Assembly (NCBI GenBank): GCA_029891345.1
Contig: CM057006.1
Coordinates: forward strand, 44,812,556 to 44,876,555
Reading direction: 5' to 3'
Source of the DNA: Dryococelus australis
Lineage: Eukaryota > Arthropoda > Insecta > Phasmatodea > Phasmatidae
Length of the DNA stretch: 64,000 nt
Shown: positions 46,770-56,865 of the stretch, one piece after another
Numbering within the stretch: position 1 is the stretch's first letter
Layout: each line of letters opens with the position of its first letter
Translations under genes and position numbers: made by a program
Notes under the pieces: model-generated
What the model was told of the DNA's origin: nothing
What the model saw: the letters and a program-made list of their open reading frames with translations, nothing else
The model's database searches: none

Positions 46770-47154
46770 GTGTTATGAAGGGTGTATGTGAGTGTGAATA
46801 TGTCATCATCTCAGTGTAATGTCATATCATTCACGCCGCGGCGTTGCTGCCGCAGTCAGATGGTCTTAATGTGGTCAGGAGGTTGCACACATTTTGCGGC
46901 CGAGAGCCTTTTCGTAAATCGCCTTTCATCGCCACAGTTTAATCTTAAGTTACCGGAATTTTTTTCACGTGGGCTAATTTTCTGCCGCGGGCCTGCACCT
47001 CGCCAGTACGACTGTAACCCCGCAAATCTTAATTTGAATTTGTGTTTAAACATGCACGTCTTCCGAGAGACGTCTCCACCAGTAAGTTGGCCAGTCCGGG
47101 GCCTAACCCACACGCACGCTTCATCCATCATCAGTCAGGATTACATGCAAGTAT
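46770..47154. other. unannotated DNA
   Basis: GC-richer than its surroundings. The 124-codon plus frame (46782-47156) and a minus frame of 91 codons overlap with no recognisable motif; neither is supported. Confidence 0.35.
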
Positions 47155-47380
47155 AGGCCGTTCATGGTAAAGTGAACACTTTTGAAGACCTGGTTACTTT
47201 TTCCTTTAAGCCATTTTCTTTATCCTTTAGTAACCATACAAAATAAATATTGACATGTAAGTAATAAACACTCCACCGCACACTAAGATTAAAGTCTAAA
47301 GCTTGAGTAAAATTTATTTGTTGACTGTTATTCGAGATGAGAGGGCTTTCAAAATTACTCACTTTACCGTGAATAGCCTA
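47155..47380 (+). mobile_element. family B-type MITE, complete
   Basis: Left end AGGCCGTTCATGGTAAAGTG, right end TTACTCACTTTACCGTGAAT then AGCCTA, flanked by TA. The interior is diverged from the other B copies but keeps GACATGTAAGTAATAAACAC. Confidence 0.85.
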
Positions 47381-48410
47381 TTCCGTCACACGCAAGTATT
47401 TTCTCGGGGTTATCCTGCATAGTAACGTATTCATGCATGGACATGATGGCAACCAGAGCGCATCATATACTCATAGCTGCATCACGGTATAACTGAGAGT
47501 AGCAGGTGATACACCTGTATGAGTAGACTCTGGGTTATCCCAGGTCTTGAGAATCGAACAGTGGGAATGTAGGCTAAATGGTCGTTCAACGGAGTAGCGT
47601 AAGCTCACTGGTATCTGATCAGTCAGCTAAATACGTTTTTGCTCACTTCACCCTCATCGGCTCTCAGGTCTAGCTAACCACAGTGAAATATTCTTAGCAA
47701 CGAAACACATGAAGTTATTTTACTATCGCATATAACTTGTCACAAATATGAAGGTAATGGAATATCATTTTTGTTTACTCTAAATGTCTCGCTTCAATGT
47801 TGAGTTAATTGAGGCCACAGTGGTCAAGTGGTTAGATCGATTCCAAGTGGGGCCACAGTGGCCCAGTGGATAGAAAAATATCAAATATATATATTTTTAG
47901 TCTTTGTATGATAACCAAATTTCTTAACATTGTAAATATTCTAGGCACGTGACCATACTGAAAACACGGTCACGGGCTAAACCCCTGGTATATAATTATA
48001 TGGCTTGAATGTACTGCGGCAGTATCTGACCAGCCAGAATAGATCAGCAACCAAATGCGTTCTATGCAAAGGTGCATGGTTTCGCCCAGCTGTCGACTAG
48101 GCCCTGAAAGTCTCTCGTACTAATGCGAGCCACCAATTTGATTAGCTCACGCCCTTGCTGACAAAATCGCCACCATCTAGGTACCACACGATCTTAGCAC
48201 GTCACTGGCGAAATTCCGGGTAAGGGAGTTACCAGCCTTTTCAGCAAAGCATGCAACCCGCCCGCGGCATCAAAATATATTCAGAGAAAGAAACTAAGTG
48301 AAAATAGTAAAATAAACAGCATTCTTTTGTCTTTACTACGCAGTTTTTTGAGGGAAAAGAAAAATGTACAAAGTGCCATCTGAATTTTAATCCGTCGGCT
48401 TTCATTGTAA
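47381..48410. other. unannotated DNA with SINE scraps
   Basis: SINE traces: CACTTCACCCTCATCGGCTC then TCAGG near 47645-47670 (tail), and two head-like pieces at 47811-47880 (GAGGCCACAGTGGTCAAGTG and GGGGCCACAGTGGCCCAGTG). The rest, including the GC-richer 48040-48240, is not recognised. Confidence 0.5.
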
Positions 48411-48822
48411 AGGCTGTTCGCGATAAAGTGAGCACTTTTGATATCAACCTTAGAAAAGATCACGGCCCCTACCTGCATATATTTCAACGGCCGACCTGAG
48501 TGACATGCGCCCAGTAAAGTTGGTAACGATGGATGGGAAGTAGTTCCGTATCTTAACGTCGAATGTTAGGTAACCATTTCAGGTAATTTAAATTATTTCT
48601 TTCGCTTTCTGTCTTTTTAATGCATCAAAGTGTAAAAATGAGTGGATTGGTAAAATATTTACTTTTATAATAATATCACAGTTTCACTTTACCGACGCAT
48701 GAATAAAGTGATGAGGCCTATGACAATGTTAATTTTACGTAAGGCGGAAGAATACACAACGGGCATACAAGCAGATCTTAAGAAGGGCTTTCAAAAGTGC
48801 ACATTTTACCGTGAATAGCCCA
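48411..48822 (-). mobile_element. family A MITE, complete, inverted
   Basis: Begins AGGCTGTTCGCGATAAAGTG and ends AGTGCACATTTTACCGTGAA then TAGCC. The reversed A interior is clear: CACGGCCCCTACCTGCATAT, GCCCAGTAAAGTTGGTAACG, AGTTCCGTATCTTAACGTCG. The minus strand encodes IKSAHFIANSLY through the end. Confidence 0.9.
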
Positions 48823-49515
48823 TATCCTGGAATGCATAGGACAGCCATGGAAGAGCACATTGCAATGCTCTCTTATGGCTAGAAGTGACCTTTATTCGTT
48901 TTTATTCTCTTACCAGGGATTCTCCTTAAAATTTAAGAGCGCTTCGAAAATTCGTCATACAGCACCTGCTGATAGGCAATCATGGTGTGTCGGTTGTAGA
49001 TCCTTCCCCTTTTTGCAGAAATTCGTCATTTCGCATCATAATTTCGGATTCGTAGCAATTACTGGCAATTTACGATTACAGAAAACTTATATTTTACGAG
49101 TTGTTTAATATTTTTGTGCGTAATTTTAATTGTGTGTTATCTGTTTGTGGTTAAAAAGTCAGGAATATAAGTTACTGCCTTTTCGCAAGCAGGAAGTAAT
49201 ACCCAGTGAAAATTATATTCAAAAGTATTAAACTACTAGTAGATTGTAAAATTTCTGTTATCAAACATTTCCAATAATTCCTCTGAAACTGAAGTATGAC
49301 GCGAAAACGAATAATTTTTGCATAAAAGATGACACCGAGCCTGAAGGACACCAATCAGTGGCGATTCCAGGAAGAATTTCAAAGGACACAAAGTTAAAAA
49401 AAGAATATAATAATTTATTGTAAGATGAAACGAACTCTAACAAACCTCTAAACACACCCGGGTTTTCACTTTCAATAGTTTCAAAAACTCACAAAAGTTA
49501 ATGCATTTCTATTAA
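48823..49515. other. unannotated AT-rich DNA
   Basis: Short overlapping frames only; no feature recognised. Confidence 0.4.
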
Positions 49516-49890
49516 AGGCTGTCCACGATAAAGTGAGCACTTTAGAAATGAATCTTAGACAAACGTTACTGCCCCTGCATGCATATATTTTAATAGGCGC
49601 ACTGAGTGACATTCGCCCAGTAAAGTTGGTAACGATGGATGAAAAGTAGTTCCATAACTTAGCGTCGAATAAAAAGTGCAAGGTAACCATTTGTGATAAC
49701 TTAAAATTAGCGGATTTTCAAAGTATTTCCTTTTCTAAAAATTTGACGGTTTCACTTGACCGACGAACGAATAAAGTGATGAGGTCCATATCAGTGTAAA
49801 TTTTACATAAGGCGGCAGAATACACAGCGTGTATACAAGTAAATCTTGAGCAGGGTTTTCAAAAGTGCTCATTTTACTGTGAACAGTCTA
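49516..49890 (-). mobile_element. family A MITE, complete with interior deletion, inverted
   Basis: Begins AGGCTGTCCACGATAAAGTG and ends AGTGCTCATTTTACTGTGAA then CAGTCT. Shorter than other A copies because the stretch after GGTAACCATTTGTGATAACT lacks the TTTCTTTCGCTTTCTG segment. Confidence 0.9.
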
Positions 49891-50028
49891 TATTCGAGAT
49901 ATTATGTATGTATCTTTGTATTTTATGTACTAGTTCGTAGTGTTTTTTTAACTGACTGTCTGAATACTTCATCTAATTTATTGATGTCTTATGTCTACTG
50001 CCCTACCATTAAGGTATTCATTTCATTT

Positions 50029-50290
50029 TGCAGTGGTGTAGCGATTAGAATGCTCTCGTCCCACCTAGGCGAACGGGGTTCGATTCTGGGCAGAGTCGCT
50101 CCCGGATTTTCGCGTATCTGAATCGTGCCAGAAGATACGACTACTCCTGGTCGGCGAGTTTTCTCGGGTATCTCCCGTTCCCCCCGACCGTTGCGTTCCG
50201 GCACTGCTTCATACTCACCTCACTCCACCCTCATCGGCTCTCAAGATCTCGATGTTAAACGCCGCCAAAATCTCACCATTTCACTCAGCG
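50029..50290 (+). repeat. tRNA-derived SINE, copy 5, complete
   Basis: The head is GCAGTGGTGTAGCGATTAGA, then CTCTCGTCCCACCTAGGCGA and the B box GGGGTTCGATTCTGG. The body follows (GCTCCCGGATTTTCGCGTAT, CTCGGGTATCTCCCGTTCCC), and the tail is GGCTCTCAAGATCTCGATGT. A DNA insertion of a few bases lies before CTGGTCGGCG. Confidence 0.9.
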
Positions 50291-52527
50291 GTCATTTCTG
50301 ATGATGACATACCAGAATGATAAGACAAAAAAAAATAATCGCACGTGATTAAGAAAAAGAAACCAGCTGTTCATTTTTAAAATAAAATAACTCAAAAATT
50401 GTATATCGTATGGAAAAACTTACTCATTTTCTGAAAGTTTCATAAAATGCATACACATTGCAATATATATGAATTTCCATTTATAAACCTTTGCTGTTAT
50501 GGTGTGAATGTGAAACGAAGTTTTTGTGCTCATATCTCACGTGTACTCAATGTGACATGCATAGTCCATATTGATCCCTCACTACATAGCAGAGATTTTA
50601 TGTTAGAAATCACTGCAATTAAACTAGACACTATACTCTTTTAAATAAGCAAGGAAGCTATTTTAATATATTTTTTTAGGTAGTTGATATTTATTACAAT
50701 AAGAAACATACCATTTGGGAATGATAACACACAAATGCGGCGCAGCATATAGAGTCGGCCTGTACAAATGTTCGCCTTCTCTCCAACAACTCATAGATAA
50801 TGCACAACTGGTAAAAGTGACATGATATCCTGCTTACTTCCCTCAAATGCTGGGTGTTGTCATCTTTCGTATTAATGGTGATATTATCGATAACAACTCA
50901 GTAATTCGTATTGAGTACTAGGCCATATAGAGTACATTTACTGTTGGGTTCAGCCAGAATCTACCCGACTCTGCCTCCTCCATGGTATGATCCAGCAGTA
51001 GCTAACCGGGATACGCACTCAAAAATTAGTACAAAAATTCCAGATATCACATACGACCATTTTATTTTCACCGCATCTTTTACGCTTCTACTGAACTAAA
51101 ACCTACTTACAAAACCTTCAAACACTTGCAGTACATAAGATTGCTACCAACATTTACTTTTCACAACTACATATGTTCACTTCAAAAAACATTAGCCCCA
51201 GAAAACAGGTAATATGCAACTAAACATTTTGACAAACAAAAAAATAAAGAATAAGATAAGGGAAATGTATAGTTTCCAACACTCACCTTACATAATTTAA
51301 CGTTATAAATAAAATACACTTAATATGTGGCTGAGCTTCCTTTTCCCAGGGCTTCAAATTTAAATGGGTATTTCCGTCGAGATGCACTGATGTGGGTTGA
51401 CCACGTGCTCATACAACACACGTCCTTCATCGCACGAGGGCACCTGCTTTGATGTTACCTCCACGTGCTGCGTAATTTCCTTACAGATTAAATTTAATGC
51501 ACGCTATAATACAGCTTTATACACTGATTCTCCAATGCCACCCATGTAATAACTCACGTCACTGAACTGACTTTGGGAGTCGGCATGATTAGCTCACACC
51601 CACACACGGTAAGATGCACTGGGTTACGATGCAGACCTGGGGGTCCAAGACATCACGGTTGACCTCCTGATGAAACAGAGTGTGTCAACAGGGCCTCAAA
51701 AGGGAGAGGAGGTACTGCCAATGTTATCTTTTCGCCTGTGTTCTCCCCACTTCCATATCATTAAAGATTGGCACCTTTGTATGGTGGCCATGTTGTGTGG
51801 TGTCAAGCAAATTAATTATAAACATTTAAGGTTGATACAAACATTGCAGTATGTTAATCATGCAAGAAAAGCAGTAGTTAAACAACTAGTTTAGTGATAT
51901 TCTTAAGCACTTAAATGGAGGGTAAATAAGGGGTTGTTTCATTGGTGGCAGGAAGTATCACCTGTGAAATACGTCATTGTCATTTCATTACTGCATTTCC
52001 TTTAACATGAAAGAAAATTTTCATTTCATTATCATAATGTACACATGAAATTGTGGAATTTTATAGACATTGCTACAGACGGCATTGATATTGCATACAT
52101 GTATACAGATGACGAACAGAGTTTTATTTTGCTGCAGATGTTTTACTCAATCATTAGATATTTAATATTTATATACACTAGAAATAACAGTAACTTGTCA
52201 ATGAGTGAAGAATTCAGATTGGGTAACCTATTATTATTAGAAAATTAGTGTACCATACTAATTATACTCGAATAAATAATAATAAACACCAGAGTGGGGT
52301 AAATGAGTACAAACTGAGCATGTTTTATTGAACAACAAATTGTCTTAACAGTCATAGGTAATTTGCTAATGGCAGTGGCAATGTGCAGGGGCATGTATGC
52401 AACTGTGTGTACATGGAGTGTGGACCAGCCTGTGCGCAGTTCTGTGCACCTGATACCACTCAGTAATGCATGGTCTCAAGACTCAGTGATGTTATGTATC
52501 TCCAGTTCCCGCAGGAACTGTAACCTA
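50291..52527. other. unannotated intergenic DNA
   Basis: AT-rich with GC-richer patches near 51360-51660. Nothing coding is recognised. The last part may include the decayed 5' region of the mariner element that follows, but I could not align it. Confidence 0.4.
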
Positions 52528-52885
52528 AATACTTGGATGACATTATTTTAGATACTCGTGAGGCGTTTTAGTTTCAGCAGGATGGCACCCCGCCTCATTT
52601 CTCCATTGCAGATCGCCAGCACCTCGATGCATGCACTTTCCGAACTGGTGGATAGGTAAGGGAAGGCCTTATAGCATGGCCACCATACTCTCCTGACAGA
52701 GCACCACCTAACTTCTGGCTATGTGGCCACATCGAATCGATGGTGTGTGCCACACCACTAAGCATAAGGGACGAGCCCATTACATGGAAACAGAGAACAA
52801 TTGACACCATGAATGCAATACCGGAAACCTTTCCACGTGTGCTTCGCAAAATGATTCAGCGCTGTGTGACCAACATAGGTCGAAA
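52528..52885 (+). pseudogene. mariner-like transposase, C-terminal part, broken
   Basis: Plus-strand frames read FQQDGTPPHFSIADRQHLDA (second catalytic Asp region), then, after a stop and a shift, LIAWPPYSPDRAPPNFWLCG, the SPDLxPxDFxLWG region where the final acidic residue normally falls. The tail is AIPETFPRVLRKMIQRCV then TNIGRN. This pattern belongs to the insect mariner-type family whose members carry FQQDGAPPH and a WPPRSPDLTP-like block. Several stops make it non-functional. Confidence 0.82.
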
Positions 52886-52939
52886 CTGAACAGACACTGA
52901 GAGCCTCGTGCCTTCTCCCAAATATATAAATAAGTTGTA

Positions 52940-53120
52940 ATTTCATTGCACTGCCTGTTGCTTATTTACTGTGGTTGCATACCCGGCCCTGAATATTGCC
53001 ATTACCAATTGTGGATTATCTATGGACATTAGACAATTTGTTCCTTGATAAATCATGCTCCATTTGTGCACATCTACCCCACTATAGTATTTATTATAAT
53101 TTATTTGAGTACACCCAGTA
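52940..53120 (+). mobile_element. 3' non-coding part of the mariner-like element
   Basis: It follows the transposase remnant directly and matches 22290-22490 through the marks ATTGCCATTACCAATTGTGG, CTATGGACATTAGACAATTT, ATCATGCTCCATTTGT and CTACCCCACTATAGTATTTA. The presumed end, GAGTACACCCAGTATA, lies at about 53106-53121. Confidence 0.6.
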
Positions 53121-53325
53121 TAAAGTAGGAATAAGTAATATGTGGAAATATAAGTAGAAATATCAGCATAGTGCAAAAAACTACTGGCAGGCACATGTGG
53201 CACATTGCAAATGTTCTTGCTCAATAGTAAAGGCATTTTTCACTGGTGTAGGAATCAATGGACTAAATTGTCATTACAATTTCATTATGAGATCTGTTTC
53301 TAGTTCCATTTGTCTGTTGTTCTAG

Positions 53326-54267
53326 ACCAAGCAATTGTGTGTTGTTCGAATAATGCAGAGACAAACTCCAGTATTACGAGCCAGTGTGCTGATGAAGAAC
53401 TACTGTACATGTAGAAGGAATGGATTGAACGATGGCTGCTTTGCTTGCGGCGACAAGCAGCAAGAACCGAGGAATACACTAACTGGTAGTTCGGAGACAG
53501 TTCCAGGAGAAATATTAGATGGCTATCCTCCAGTAAGAGTTAGTGTTGAGCAACAAAACTCGCAAAGAAGTGATCTAGTCCAAGAACACAATAATAATAC
53601 ATGCCCTACTGCAACTAAGAATAACGAAGGCCTGCACACAGTCAGGTGTGATGGAACAATACAGGATCCCTCGCAAAATATGAGAACTGCCACAGGTTCG
53701 ACACACACTCAAAACACACATGTTCCACGTACCCAATATTTGCAGACAACACAGTGTCCTACTCATCAATACATGCATAATTCTGTAGCAAGCAACACAC
53801 AGACAGACCAGCAGAACATACCATTTCAGAACACCGCTATTCCTTCTAATTATATGCAAGCCACAGCAAATGAAGGAAATTCCTCCATGCCACTCCCTCA
53901 AGATTTTGTTAATCATGGGCATCAACAAGTTGTCAGTGACAATCAACAGCATGCTTGCCAGAGCTTAATGGGTAATCAAGATCCTCACCTACTGTCGCAT
54001 AATTGTCTAGCACAGCCACAATCGGTATATAACAACCCGAACTGCTCGCATTACCAGAAGCCACAGCATTATGAACCATGTGCCTCTGGGACTGCAAGTG
54101 CTTACTCCTCTGGTCTCCAGACAGCAACACCATGCCCATGGCCGCAACCTGCTTCAAATTCATCTCCTCATCCCCACCAACACTTCTCTCCATATCAACA
54201 GGCGCAAGCAGCATCACCAAGCATCCCAAATTCTCACACGAATCAACCACAAGGTCCAAGCATCTAA
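53326..54267 (+). CDS. apparent last exon of a Gln/Asn/Pro-rich protein, unknown
   Basis: This is the longest convincing frame in the window: 313 codons from 53326 to the TGA/TAA-type stop at 54265. It opens immediately after an AG (53324-53325) preceded by a pyrimidine-rich stretch. That makes it look like a terminal exon, because no ATG lies upstream in frame and the first internal Met is at 53353. The N-terminal part has a Cys cluster, NYCTCRRNGLNDGCFACGDK (CxC-x8-CxxC), which could bind zinc. The remaining 260 or so residues are low-complexity, rich in Gln, Asn, His, Pro, Ser and Thr, with repeated Gln and Pro near the end (SPHPHQHFSPYQQAQAA), as in trans-regulatory or RNA-binding tails. 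No membrane segment. I do not recognise the family. The frame is unbroken in a region full of decayed elements, and a poly(A) signal follows. Confidence 0.65.
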   Translation, partial: TKQLCVVRIMQRQTPVLRASVLMKNYCTCRRNGLNDGCFACGDKQQEPRNTLTGSSETVPGEILDGYPPVRVSVEQQNSQRSDLVQEHNNNTCPTATKNNEGLHTVRCDGTIQDPSQNMRTATGSTHTQNTHVPRTQYLQTTQCPTHQYMHNSVASNTQTDQQNIPFQNTAIPSNYMQATANEGNSSMPLPQDFVNHGHQQVVSDNQQHACQSLMGNQDPHLLSHNCLAQPQSVYNNPNCSHYQKPQHYEPCASGTASAYSSGLQTATPCPWPQPASNSSPHPHQHFSPYQQAQAASPSIPNSHTNQPQGPSI

Positions 54268-54490
54268 AATAAATAGATGAGTTAGAATAAAATGTCAACT
54301 ATGTATTTAATATTGTTGTATGAGAACTGTACTTTGAAAACAGTGAGGCAATTTAGTTGGGTGTTAAAGAAGTTAGGGTTGAAATTCAAGAATTATTCTC
54401 GAAAAGTTTTGATACATGCACGTTTTAATGTAGAAGCTTTGTTTATATGTTTTTTAAGTCCTGTGAAATAAACTCTTATTGAAATTGATA
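54268..54490 (+). terminator. 3' untranslated region with poly(A) signal
   Basis: AATAAA occurs at 54467-54472, about 200 bp after the stop, in GTGAAATAAACTCTTATTG. Two more AATAAA-like sequences lie just after the stop (54267-54290). Cleavage near 54490 is an inference. Confidence 0.55.
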
Positions 54491-55121
54491 TCGCAGCTTT
54501 TCTGTAATTATTTCATAATGGTAATATGTAATATATATATATATGCGTGTGTATGTATGTATGTATGTAGTGTGTGTAGTGTTTCTGGTTTGCATCGGCC
54601 TTCAGGACAGGATGGCGAGAGATTGGTCACATTCCAAGAGGAAGCAAGGTGGAACATAGTTGTTGGGGGGCAGGACACCACATAGTATTAACCTGTCTGG
54701 GACAGGAAGAGTACAATTAATCAGGGCGTGTTGTAGATTCGGAGCAGGTGTTTCCAGCTGGTGGCGTTGCAGGTAATAGTCGCATTTAATGCATGCACGG
54801 CGGATGATAATCTAACTCTTTACTTAGCTCCATTGTTATTAGCCAAGTAGTATGCATATTCCCTACTGACGAGACAGCGACATTGCTTAACGCATGTAAG
54901 AGAAATGGTAGTCGACAAATAGTTACACTGTATTGATTTTTTATCGAGCAAGTCTGTACACTTAAGTCATGTACTCATGCGGCTGCTAAGTACGCTGCAA
55001 AACATTGAAGAAAAACACTATACGGCTGAAACAGGATTATGTGTTTGCTGGAAGAATAATTTTATGTTTTCTTATTAATTGTGCTGAAAAAATTGGTTTT
55101 GTAATGTTTTGGACATAGTAA

Positions 55122-55124
<3 letters not shown>
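54491..55124. other. unannotated DNA
   Basis: (TA)n and (GTAT)n runs near 54530-54575, then nothing recognised. Confidence 0.4.
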
Positions 55125-55200
<76 letters not shown>

Positions 55201-55219
55201 ATGTATGCATTTATGTGAG

Positions 55220-55296
<77 letters not shown>

Positions 55297-55317
55297 CATA
55301 CATACACACACACACAC
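55125..55317. repeat. two (TA)n microsatellites with (GT)/(CA) edges
   Basis: Pure TA runs at about 55125-55194 and 55222-55291 are separated by GTGTGTATGTATGCATTTAT. The second is followed by CATACATACATACACACACA. The Tyr-Ile frames they generate are not genes. Confidence 0.98.
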
Positions 55318-55496
55318 AGTAACATTGTCCGCGACTTTGTCCGCGTAGAATTCGTGTTTACGTTCCAATATTTTTTTTTTAAATAATAAGTACGTATTAA
55401 AATAGAAAGTTGAATGAACTGCAAGTCCAAAAAATAAGAGAATTGTTGCATGGTAAAGCTTGGAGTTATTAATAATCGGCCTTGTCAATATGTAAG

Positions 55497-56085
55497 TTAG
55501 GTTAATTTACACAACTTCTTTGTAAACGATGTTCTTTTCCATCTTAGAGGGTGGCACCAAAACAACCAGGCTGAGGGGTGAGAGCTTACACGAGAGCACG
55601 CCACGTAAAACTGACCGTGGGAGAAACAGTCCTGCCTCAAGCCAACTCCTGCGAATTTGAGAGTCTGCCCCTGCGACTTATTTGTCATCACCGGGAAGTA
55701 CACTTTGACGACAAACTGCAGTCTCTTGAATATAAAAGAGAGGTCATTGGTGACCATTGGAATATGAGGCACGAACACTCGTTTCTCCCTCAGCCGATCC
55801 AGTTAAAACAGTGGTCTCGACTACATTGCGATGTAGAGCTTTTTGTCTTGCAGTCTAGTGCTATTACAGAGTTTCAGTGGCTTCAAATGGCCATCTAATA
55901 TTTTTTTCTCCGTGCAAACGTTGAACCCCCATTTCATCCCTTTGGGGGCTAAACTTGGATGAGTCCCGCCTTAGTGGCTGCCTACATTACATAATGAATG
56001 TTTCCTCCAAATTTAATCTTTTTAGGACCAATGGTTGAGGCTGGGCGGTGATATGTTAGTCAGTTTTTCCTTTTATATATAGAGA
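55497..56085 (-). mobile_element. Helitron remnant: 5' end and C-terminal helicase
   Basis: On the minus strand the piece begins at 56085 with TCTCTATATATAAAAGGAAA after an A, as Helitron 5' ends do (TC start, insertion between A and T). About 200 bp of subterminal DNA follows. Then come frames of the Pif1-type helicase C-terminus: DRLREKRVFVPHIPMV, NDLSFIFKRLQFVVKVYFPV, MTNKSQGQTLKFAGVGL and CFSHGQFYVACSRVSS (55778-55497). The KSQGQ and YVACSRV motifs are diagnostic of the helicase C-terminal lobe. Rep and most of the helicase are deleted. Confidence 0.85.
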
Positions 56086-56164
56086 TGAATTCAAGATGGC
56101 GTCTAACTCATCTCCTTCTGGGCTTTGCCTCACACGCCATGTTGAATTAATGGTTTATAGCTTA

Positions 56165-56862
56165 GGCCGTGTCTCGATGTACAGAATACTCTTTCGAGTG
56201 AGCACTCTTTCGCACAACCAGACGAGAGCACTGTGTTTCGTGCTCTCTCACGCTCTCGCTCTGTGAAATTGAGACAACCAATCTTTCGTTTTTCTCCGAC
56301 GTCACGCAGACAGCTGATGCAAAAAGGCGGGAAGTCATCTTAAGCTAAAATCACGATCGTAACGATTGTAAAAAATAAATATGTGTTCAAAATAATTAAC
56401 ACATAATTATAATACTACCAGAATAATTACTAGCGCATACAATGCCATTATTTTCGTTTAATAAATATAACCGTCATGTTGCAGCAAAGTGACAAAAAAC
56501 AAGAGACTTTGTCAGAAATCCATATCTATACGTTTACAGTTATGCTTACGTGTTGTGTAAGTTATTTCGTTGTACAAACAGTTGAAATTATTCACTTACA
56601 GTTAAAATGAGACGTAGCTTTGGTCCAGAAAGCTACTTTATCCTTATTCAAACACGGAAATAGTGTTAACAAATATGGCGCATGGTCAGAGAGTGCGAGA
56701 GAGCGCCAGCGAGTATACAACTTCGTGCTCTCTCTGTGCTCTCGCGCTTTCGCACCCTCCCCGACGAATTGAGAAGACCAGCGTTCCCTTTGACGTCATA
56801 ATAACGTGGTCGCGAGAGCGAGAGCACGAGAGAGCGCTCTCTGGGCCAATTGAGACACGGCC
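56165..56862. mobile_element. Harbinger-like MITE, TTA target duplication
   Basis: It begins GGCCGTGTCTCGATGT and ends CAATTGAGACACGGCC, inverse of one another. TTA flanks both sides exactly (56162-56164 and 56863-56865), as for PIF/Harbinger elements. Inside each end is a run of GAGAGC/GCTCTC repeats that can pair with the other end, and ATTGAGACAACC/AATTGAGAAGACC recurs. 698 bp, non-coding. Confidence 0.85.
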
Positions 56863-56865
56863 TTA

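Noticed and set aside
53523-54298. minus and alternative plus frames over the Gln-rich exon
   Set aside because: Shadows of the long plus frame, with no signal of their own.
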